Assembly: GCA_035499715.1 (NCBI GenBank)
Contig: DATJYF010000301.1
Span: 1-12,421 of the forward strand
DNA from: DASRHD01 sp035499715
GTDB lineage: Bacteria > Verrucomicrobiota > Verrucomicrobiia > Opitutales > Opitutaceae
Direction of reading: 5' to 3'
DNA length: 12,421 nt
This document shows, piece by piece, positions 5,431-10,739 of this stretch. Both the position numbers and the translations under genes were made by a program. Within the stretch, counting starts at the first letter, position 1, and every line of letters begins with the position of its first letter. The notes under the pieces are model-generated. The model was not told where the DNA came from. It saw nothing but the letters and a program-made list of their open reading frames with translations, and searched no databases.

Positions 5431-5868
5431 ATGAATCACCGCAATGTTTCCATCACCGTGCCGGCCCCGCGTGACACGGTTTTCAATTTTCTCGCCAACA
5501 TCGAAAATCTGCCCAAATGGGCGACTGAATTCTGCGAGCGCATCTATCTCGAGCGGGGCACATGGAAGGCACTCACCTCGCAAGGGGAGCTCTTCATGGC
5601 ATTCGACACCGACGACCGCACCGGCGTGATCGACATGCGGGCCGGATTCACGCCGGAGCACATGAACCTCTTTCCCGTCCGCGTGCTGGCCCTGCCGGGG
5701 GGCGGCACGCTGGTGCTGTTCACGTTCTTCCAGCCGCCGGACCTGTCGGACGAGATTTATGAATGCCAGTACCGCTCACTGCTGGTCGAGATGCGTGGTT
5801 TGATCGCGCGTTTTGGCGGCGGCCGGCTGTGCGAACCCGAGGCGGGCGTTCTGCTGAGGCAGTCGTAA
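5431..5868 (+). CDS. SRPBCC (START/Bet v1-like) family protein
   Basis: The 145-residue protein resembles the small helix-grip SRPBCC fold. It begins with a beta strand NVSITVPAPRDTVFNFLANIENLPKWATEF (5-34 overall), where the APRDTVFNFL helix and NLPKW turn are the classic opening of polyketide-cyclase/START-type ligand-binding proteins. Strands follow at GELFMAFDTDDRTGVIDMR (52-70), FPVRVLALPGGGTLVLFTFFQP (81-102) and a long C-terminal helix about 110-130. Such proteins bind hydrophobic ligands or act as cyclases and stress proteins; no catalytic residue can be assigned. The start at 5431 leads straight into the first strand; the longer open frame upstream overlaps the WYL gene in another frame. 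It lies 37 bases after the WYL gene and has its own candidate promoter, so it may be a direct target of that regulator. Confidence 0.78.
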   Translation: MNHRNVSITVPAPRDTVFNFLANIENLPKWATEFCERIYLERGTWKALTSQGELFMAFDTDDRTGVIDMRAGFTPEHMNLFPVRVLALPGGGTLVLFTFFQPPDLSDEIYECQYRSLLVEMRGLIARFGGGRLCEPEAGVLLRQS

Positions 5869-5878
5869 CCGGGCCGCA

Positions 5879-5938
5879 CCGGGAAATCCAAAGGGCCGGG
5901 CTCCGCGGCCGGCCGGCGCACAGGGCGGGTCTTCCCGG
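5879..5938. repeat. Nested inverted repeats between two plus-strand genes
   Basis: Outer arms CCGGGAA (5879-5885) and TTCCCGG (5932-5938) are perfect and enclose a second pair, GGCCGG (5894-5899) and CCGGCC (5909-5914). They begin 10 bases after the SRPBCC stop codon. No T-run follows, so an intrinsic terminator is not supported; a 3' stabilising structure, a factor-dependent end or chance in GC-rich DNA are all possible. Confidence 0.35.
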
Positions 5939-5964
5939 CGGCGAATTCTGCGGTTTTTCAGGCT

Positions 5965-5993
5965 TTGCCAAGTGCCTGGACAGGCCCTATCCT
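5965..5993 (+). promoter_or_regulatory. Candidate promoter for the 6043 secreted protein
   Basis: TTGCCA (5965-5970, 5 of 6 to the -35 consensus) is followed after 17 bases by TATCCT (5988-5993, 4 of 6 to the -10 consensus). Transcription would start near 6000, giving a leader of about 43 bases before the ATG at 6043. It fits the 174-base gap separating this gene from the SRPBCC gene. Confidence 0.45.
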
Positions 5994-6042
5994 GCCGGAG
6001 AAAGTATCTTTTTCCCAAGAAAAACGTCTTTCTCTCCATCAC

Positions 6043-6945
6043 ATGAAAGCGTCACCAGCTCTTTTTATCCTCCTGGCAGCGCTGCTGCCTGCACTCCGGG
6101 GCGGCCCGCAACCGATTTTGCCGGCGGATGACGGTTTTCATCTGGCCGATTTTCTCCCCCGCAGCCTGCAAAAAAATCCGCGGTTGAACCTTTCGCTTAT
6201 CACCGAAGTCACGCCGGCAGGAAAAAAACTCACACCGCCGGACCGAAACCACCCCGCTTATTACATCGCGGTGGACGGCGGCATGGATGAGGAAGGCAGT
6301 GTGATTGCGGGAGAGAGGCCGCCGTCCACCGACCAGTGGCGGAAGGTCATGATCGCCTCGCTGGCGGCGAGCGGCTATCTGCCCGCCTCCGCCCAGCATC
6401 CGCCAACGCTGATCGTTCATTGCCGCTATGGTTCATTCAACCATGTAAAACCGGCGAATGGCGGGTCCCTGGACGATCCGACCACGGAGAACAACATCCA
6501 GCTCGATCCCCAGCAGTTTAGAAATCTCGTTTTCAAGGCCGCCCTGGTTGGCGGTGAGAAGTTCTCGGTTGATCTGGTGCGGGCCATGAGCACCAACACG
6601 CTGTCTTTTTTCCGGATGCAGGGCACACACACCGATACGCTGGTCAACCTCGCCTTCGACGACCTTTATTACGTCATCGCCTCCGGCTACGACTACGCCG
6701 CCGCCACGCGCGGCGAAAAAATCCTCCTCTGGCGGACCAAAATCGCCACCGATTCCTACGGGCTGATGATGGAGGACACGGTGCCGACGCTGACGGTCGA
6801 CGCCCGTGAGTATTTCGGCCATCCCACCGATGGGCCGGTGGTCCTGCATCCACGGCTGCTTTCCGGTCGTGTCATCCTCGACCAACCGGTGGTCCGGGAT
6901 TATCTGGAGAGGGCGCCGGAGAGCACGCCGGCAGCCCAGCCATGA
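6043..6945 (+). CDS. Secreted orphan protein, 300 aa
   Basis: I do not recognise this family. Residues 1-20 form an export signal (Lys2, hydrophobic SPALFILLAALLPAL at 4-18, then a small-residue zone), so the mature protein is probably periplasmic or surface-exposed. The mature part looks alpha/beta: NLSLITEV (49-56), AYYIAVDGG (72-80), a helix with QWRKVMIASLAASGYLPAS (98-116), TLIVHCRYGSFN (122-133), FRNLVFKAALVGG (159-171), and a well-patterned FDDLYYVIASGYDYAAATRGEK (205-226) followed by ILLWRTKIATDS (227-238). The pairing of a conserved-looking helix, GYDY and LLWRTKI suggests a real fold, somewhat like small lipoprotein-type stress or assembly proteins, but no lipobox cysteine is present. 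The start is chosen from the signal peptide; the frame upstream overlaps the promoter. It ends against the CsbD terminator hairpin. Confidence 0.75.
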   Translation: MKASPALFILLAALLPALRGGPQPILPADDGFHLADFLPRSLQKNPRLNLSLITEVTPAGKKLTPPDRNHPAYYIAVDGGMDEEGSVIAGERPPSTDQWRKVMIASLAASGYLPASAQHPPTLIVHCRYGSFNHVKPANGGSLDDPTTENNIQLDPQQFRNLVFKAALVGGEKFSVDLVRAMSTNTLSFFRMQGTHTDTLVNLAFDDLYYVIASGYDYAAATRGEKILLWRTKIATDSYGLMMEDTVPTLTVDAREYFGHPTDGPVVLHPRLLSGRVILDQPVVRDYLERAPESTPAAQP

Positions 6946-6979
6946 AAAAATTGGTGGCGCGGACGATTCCGCGCCACCA
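6945..6979 (-). terminator. Strong intrinsic terminator of the CsbD-like gene
   Basis: A perfect 12-base stem (6952-6963 with 6968-6979) closes a CGAT loop. Read on the minus strand it is followed by ATTTTTT (6951-6945), the classic U-tract. It lies 23 bases after the CsbD-like stop codon. The A-run on the plus side directly adjoins the stop codon of the convergent secreted-protein gene, but no T-run follows on that strand, so its action is expected mainly on minus-strand transcripts. Confidence 0.88.
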
Positions 6980-7002
6980 GGCAAAACGGCATTTCGCCGC
7001 GG

Positions 7003-7206
7003 CTACGGACGTTCGCGATTGTCACCGCCAGCGAGGAGGATTTCGATTTCCTCCCGTGTCGCGCCGGTGATTTTCTGGATGCGGCCGACCAATTCCTCCT
7101 CTTTGCCTTCGATATAACGCAGGTCGTTATCGGTGAGGTTGGCGTATTTCTGTTTCAGCTTTCCTTTGGCGATGTGCCAGTTCCCTTTCAGTGTTTGTGC
7201 ATTCAT
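7003..7206 (-). CDS. CsbD-like stress-response protein
   Basis: The 67-residue, highly hydrophilic helical protein fits the CsbD family: LKGNWHIAKGKLKQKYANLTDNDL (6-29) is the family core, with Trp10, the KGKLK block and the LTDNDL turn, followed by YIEGKEEELVGRIQKITGAT (31-50), where the EGKxEELxGRIQKxxG repeat of the core is typical, and a short acidic helix REEIEILL (51-58). CsbD proteins are induced by general stress in bacteria but their biochemical function is unknown. The start is firm: AAGGAGG at 7220-7214 sits seven bases before the ATG at 7206, the best ribosome-binding site in this window, implying strong translation. It is separated from the upstream PPDK gene by that gene's own terminator and a 238-base leader, so it is transcribed alone, and a strong hairpin ends it. 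Confidence 0.92.
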   Translation of the reverse strand: MNAQTLKGNWHIAKGKLKQKYANLTDNDLRYIEGKEEELVGRIQKITGATREEIEILLAGGDNRERP

Positions 7207-7213
7207 GGCATTT

Positions 7214-7220
7214 CCTCCTT
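7214..7220 (-). promoter_or_regulatory. Strong Shine-Dalgarno site of the CsbD-like gene
   Basis: AAGGAGG on the minus strand, seven bases before the ATG at 7206. It decides the start codon against longer in-frame readings and stands out because most genes in this window lack a recognisable site. Confidence 0.85.
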
Positions 7221-7250
7221 TGAGGGTTGATGATGCCGCCCGCGAAGTCC

Positions 7251-7370
7251 TTTCCGCGGCGCGTGGAAGCCGGCCCAAGGGAGGCGCACAGCACATGCCA
7301 TCATTCTGCCCTTCGTCGCAATCATCCGCCGGACAGGAAGATGAAAATTTTTCCGATTTTCCGCGGCGCG
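7251..7370. repeat. 13-base direct repeat upstream of the CsbD-like gene
   Basis: TTTCCGCGGCGCG occurs exactly at 7251-7263 and again at 7358-7370. The stretch 7221-7444 between the CsbD ribosome-binding site and the PPDK terminator contains no gene I can support and must hold the CsbD promoter; I could not identify convincing -35/-10 elements there. The repeat could be a regulator site or chance in GC-rich DNA. Confidence 0.3.
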
Positions 7371-7444
7371 GCCGGGCGGGCAAAATGAAAAACCATCCGC
7401 CGCGCCATCGTGAAATACGCAGGGCGGGATTGTCTGCGACCGGC

Positions 7445-7476
7445 AATAAAAAGCCCCGCGCATTTCGGCGCGGGGC
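7445..7476 (-). terminator. Intrinsic terminator of the PPDK gene
   Basis: GCCCCGCGC (7453-7461) and GCGCGGGGC (7468-7476) make a perfect 9-base stem with a 6-base loop. On the minus strand it is followed by TTTTTATT (7452-7445). It lies 27 bases after the PPDK stop codon and separates PPDK from the CsbD-like gene. Confidence 0.92.
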
Positions 7477-7503
7477 GAAAGGCAACCGCCGGGAAGGCGG
7501 ACG

Positions 7504-10278
7504 TTATTTCTTTTTTGCCAGGTCGGCCACGGCGGCCTGGGCGGCGGCGAGGCGTGCGACCGGCACGCGGAAGGGCGAGCAGCTCACGTAGGTCAGGCCG
7601 AGCTGGTGGCAGAACTTGACCGAATCCGGATCGCCGCCGTGCTCGCCGCAGATGCCGAGCTTGATGCCGGGCCGCGTCTTCGAGCCTTTTTCGATGGCGA
7701 TCTTCATCAGCTGTCCCACGCCGCTCTGGTCGATCGAGGCAAAGGGGTTCTTTTTGAAGATTTCCGCCTCCTGATAGGGAGCAAGGAACGAGCCGGAGTC
7801 GTCGCGGCTCATGCCGAGCGCAGTCTGGGTGAGGTCGTTGGTGCCGAAGCTGAAGAATTCGGCCGTCTGCGCGATTTCATCGGCGGTGAGTGCGCCGCGC
7901 GGAATCTCGATCATCGTGCCGACGGAATAGGCGAGCCTGGACTTCGTTTCAGCCTGCACTTTGGCGGCGACCTCGTGGACAATCGCAACCTGCAGGTCGA
8001 GTTCCTTCTTGAAGCCGACGAGCGGAATCATGATCTCAGGCCGGGCCTTGACGCCGGCCTTGTGGGCGAGGGCGGCGGCCTCGAAGACGGCGCGGGCCTG
8101 CATGGCGGTGATTTCCGGATACTTGATGCCGAGGCGGCAGCCGCGGAAGCCGAGCATGGGGTTGAACTCATGCAACTCCTGCACGCGCTGCATGATTTTT
8201 TCCACCGGAATGCCGAGCTTTTTGGCGAGATCGAGCTGCTGCTCCTTTTCGTGCGGCAGGAATTCGTGCAGCGGCGGATCGAGGAAGCGGATCGTTGCCG
8301 GATATCCGGCGAGCGCCTTGAAGATGCCGAGAAAATCCTCGCGCTGGTAGGGGAGGAGCTTGGCCAGGGCCTTTTCGCGCGCCTCGAGCGAGTCGGCGAG
8401 AATCATCTCGCGCATGGCGTCGATGCGGTTGCCCTCGAAAAACATGTGCTCGGTGCGGGTCAGGCCGATGCCGGTGGCGCCGAAGGCGACGGCATTGCGC
8501 GCCTGCTCGGGCGTGTCGGCGTTGGTGCGGACGGCGAGCTTCGTCGCCTGCGCGCACCATTTCATGAGCTGGGTGAAATTCTGATAAGTGCGGCTCTTTT
8601 TCGCGGCTTCGTCGCCCTGAATGAGGCCCTGGATGACCTCGGAGGGCGCGGTCTTGACCTCGCCGGCGTAAACCGTGCCGGCGGTGCCGTCGATCGACAG
8701 ATAATCGCCTTCGTTGAAGACGCGGCCGCCGACGGTGAGGGTGCACTTGTCGTAATCGATCTGGAGCGCGGCGGCGCCGCAGACGCAGACCTTGCCCATC
8801 TGGCGGGCGACGAGCGCGGCGTGGGACGACACGCCGCCGCGGGCGGTGAGGATGCCCTCGGCCGCGATCATGCCGCGCAGGTCCTCGGGCGAGGTCTCGA
8901 CGCGCACGAGCAGGACTTTTTCATTTTTGGCGGCGGCGTGGACGGCGCGCTCGGCGTTGAAATAAATCTTGCCGGTGGCGGCGCCGGGGCCGGCGGGCAG
9001 GCCGGTGGCGATCGCCTCGTGGCCCTTGAGCGCGGTGCGGTCGAAGATCGGTGCCAGCACCTGGTCGAGCTGGTCGGCCGGGACGCGAGTGACGGCGGTG
9101 CGCCAGTCGATGAGCTTTTCCTTCACCATTTCGCAGGCGATGCGGACCGCGGCCACGCCGGTGCGCTTGCCGTTGCGCGTCTGCAGCATGTAGACGACGG
9201 AATCCTGGATGGTGAATTCGAAGTCCTGCATGTCCTTGAAGCGGCCTTCGAGGGTCTGGCGGATGCGCTCGAGCTCGTGGTAGGCGGAAGGCATGACCTC
9301 CTTCAGCTTCAGCACGGGCTGCGGCGTGCGCACGCCGGCGACGACGTCCTCGCCCTGGGCGTTCATCAGGAACTCGCCGTAGAAAATCTTTTCGCCGGTC
9401 GCCGGGTCGCGGGTGAAGGCGACGCCGGAGCCGGACTTGTCACCGGTGTTGCCGTAGACCATGGCCTGGACGTTGACGGCGGTGCCCCATTCCGACGGGA
9501 TGCCGTATTTGCGGCGATAGACGATGGCCCGGTCGTTCATCCACGAGCCGAAGACGGCGCCGACGGCGCCCTTCAACTGGTCCCACGGGCTGGCGGGAAA
9601 ATCGTGGCCGGTGCGCTCCTTGACGAGCGCCTTGAAGCGGACGACGAGTTCCTTGAGGTCGCCGGTGGTGAGCTTGGTGTCGTCGATATCGTGGTCGCCG
9701 TGGCGCTCATGCTTGAGGCCGCCGATGACGGTTTCGAACGGCTCATGGTCCTCGCCGGGGCGTTTCTGCACGCCGAGCACGACGTCGCCGTACATCTGGA
9801 TGAAGCGGCGGTAACAATCCCAGGCAAAACGGTCGTTTTGCGTGCGGCGGGCGAGGGCGGCAACCGTCTGGTCGTTGAGGCCGAGGTTGAGAATGGTGTC
9901 CATCATGCCGGGCATGGAATCGCGCGCACCGGAGCGGACGGAGACGAGGAGCGGATTTTCGAGGTCGCCGAACTTCGCCCCGACCTGGGCCTCAATGCTG
10001 GCGACGCCGGCCGTGATCTGCGCCTGGAGCGCGGCGGGGTAGGACTTCCGGTTGGCGTAATAATAAGTGCAGACCTCCGTGGTGATGGTGAAGCCCGGCG
10101 GCACGGGCAGGCCGATGCGGCACATTTCGGCGAGATTGGCGCCCTTGCCGCCGAGGAGCGGCTTCATCGAGCCGTCGCCGTCGGTCTTCTTGCCGAAAAG
10201 ATAGACGTATTTCGGCGCCTTGCCCGGCTTGGCGGATTTCTTGGCGGGACGGGATTTTTTCGCGGAGGTTTTAGCCAT
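7504..10278 (-). CDS. ppdK: Pyruvate phosphate dikinase
   Basis: This 924-residue cytoplasmic enzyme interconverts pyruvate, ATP and phosphate with phosphoenolpyruvate, AMP and pyrophosphate. All three functional parts are present. The N-terminal nucleotide-binding domain (about 25-370) has LLGGKGANLAEM (41-52), VSVRSGARDSMPGMMDTILN (112-131) and MLQTRNGKRTG (364-374). The swivelling phosphohistidine domain (about 425-540) has LTARGGVSSHAALVARQMG (477-495) with catalytic His486. The C-terminal PEP/pyruvate TIM barrel has GIGLTRTEHMFF (603-614), EIMIPLVG (748-755), TMIEIPRGAL (788-797), SFGTNDLTQ (810-818) and GICGEHGGDP (875-884) with the acid/base Cys877. Two oddities: a lysine-rich tail of about 22 residues precedes the usual YVYLFG start, and Ser484 replaces the usual threonine in GGMTSH. 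No other ATG is available before residue 38, so the long start stands. It is flanked by its own terminator and a 148-base upstream gap, so probably monocistronic. Confidence 0.97.
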   Translation of the reverse strand: MAKTSAKKSRPAKKSAKPGKAPKYVYLFGKKTDGDGSMKPLLGGKGANLAEMCRIGLPVPPGFTITTEVCTYYYANRKSYPAALQAQITAGVASIEAQVGAKFGDLENPLLVSVRSGARDSMPGMMDTILNLGLNDQTVAALARRTQNDRFAWDCYRRFIQMYGDVVLGVQKRPGEDHEPFETVIGGLKHERHGDHDIDDTKLTTGDLKELVVRFKALVKERTGHDFPASPWDQLKGAVGAVFGSWMNDRAIVYRRKYGIPSEWGTAVNVQAMVYGNTGDKSGSGVAFTRDPATGEKIFYGEFLMNAQGEDVVAGVRTPQPVLKLKEVMPSAYHELERIRQTLEGRFKDMQDFEFTIQDSVVYMLQTRNGKRTGVAAVRIACEMVKEKLIDWRTAVTRVPADQLDQVLAPIFDRTALKGHEAIATGLPAGPGAATGKIYFNAERAVHAAAKNEKVLLVRVETSPEDLRGMIAAEGILTARGGVSSHAALVARQMGKVCVCGAAALQIDYDKCTLTVGGRVFNEGDYLSIDGTAGTVYAGEVKTAPSEVIQGLIQGDEAAKKSRTYQNFTQLMKWCAQATKLAVRTNADTPEQARNAVAFGATGIGLTRTEHMFFEGNRIDAMREMILADSLEAREKALAKLLPYQREDFLGIFKALAGYPATIRFLDPPLHEFLPHEKEQQLDLAKKLGIPVEKIMQRVQELHEFNPMLGFRGCRLGIKYPEITAMQARAVFEAAALAHKAGVKARPEIMIPLVGFKKELDLQVAIVHEVAAKVQAETKSRLAYSVGTMIEIPRGALTADEIAQTAEFFSFGTNDLTQTALGMSRDDSGSFLAPYQEAEIFKKNPFASIDQSGVGQLMKIAIEKGSKTRPGIKLGICGEHGGDPDSVKFCHQLGLTYVSCSPFRVPVARLAAAQAAVADLAKKK

Positions 10279-10426
10279 GATTCGGAGATGTTAACTTAAA
10301 TTGCCCTGGGCTGCACAAATTGCGTAAAAACCAAGGCAAGCAGCGCGCCGCAGGCGGTGTCAACGGCGCAAAAGCAAAATCGCAGCGGCATTCAGCCAGC
10401 CGTGGAAGCTACTGTCCCGCCGGATG

Positions 10427-10663
10427 TTACTTCTTCGTCTCGCGATGGAAGCGCAGGACGACCCGGAACATCTGCAGCGCGAGCCAGAACACGCCGGTCA
10501 TGCAGGCGGCGCCATAGGCGGCCCAGAGATAAATCCACTTGGGGTTGGTCGCCGGCACGTGCGAGCGGAAAATAAGCAGAAAATAGACGAAGATCGCCAC
10601 GCAGAGAACGGCGTCGACGGCAAGACTGGCGGGCGTGGTATATTTCGTTTCGGGCTCGGCCAT
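10427..10663 (-). CDS. Small two-helix membrane protein, 78 aa
   Basis: The product has two clear hydrophobic segments, LAVDAVLCVAIFVYFLLIF (14-32) and WIYLWAAYGAACMTGVFWLA (43-62) running into a third amphipathic stretch LQMFRVVLRF (63-72), joined by a short RSHVPATNPK loop and ending in a basic HRETKK tail. The positive-inside pattern suggests both ends in the cytoplasm. No family is recognised. The ATG at 10663 (MAEPETKYTTP) is preferred; the longer open frame upstream runs through the end of the lyase-like gene and reads as low-complexity Arg/Ser sequence. It lies 61 bases after that gene on the same strand, so it may be cotranscribed with it, or have its own promoter in that gap. The 10279-10426 gap downstream, ahead of PPDK, contains no gene I can support and no clear promoter. 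Confidence 0.72.
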   Translation of the reverse strand: MAEPETKYTTPASLAVDAVLCVAIFVYFLLIFRSHVPATNPKWIYLWAAYGAACMTGVFWLALQMFRVVLRFHRETKK

Positions 10664-10703
10664 ACAGTTCTCAGGAAAAAAGGCAGAAAGGCGGCTTTGT
10701 CCA

Positions 10704-10739
10704 AGGAAAAATTTTCCTCGCGGCTCAGCGGCTCGCGAG
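10704..10739 (-). terminator. Weak terminator-like hairpin at the end of the lyase-like gene
   Basis: On the minus strand CTCGCG (10739-10734) pairs with CGCGAG (10722-10717), with the gene's stop codon (10727-10725) in the loop, followed by GAAAATTTTTCC (10716-10705). The T-run starts several bases after the stem, and the gap to the next gene is only 61 bases, so partial readthrough is likely if it works at all. Confidence 0.35.

Noticed and set aside
4341..5432. A 363-codon minus-strand frame opposite the WYL gene
   Set aside because: It is Arg/Ala/His-rich low-complexity sequence antisense to a gene with clear HTH and WYL motifs.
7606..10299. An 897-codon open frame on the plus strand opposite PPDK
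   Set aside because: It is the antisense of an intact, fully motif-supported PPDK gene. GC-rich third positions remove stops from this frame, and the translation is repetitive Ala/Gly/Glu/Asp/Arg with no fold signature.
10358..10363. A perfect TTGACA on the minus strand upstream of PPDK
   Set aside because: No acceptable -10 element lies 16-18 bases downstream, so a promoter call is not supported.
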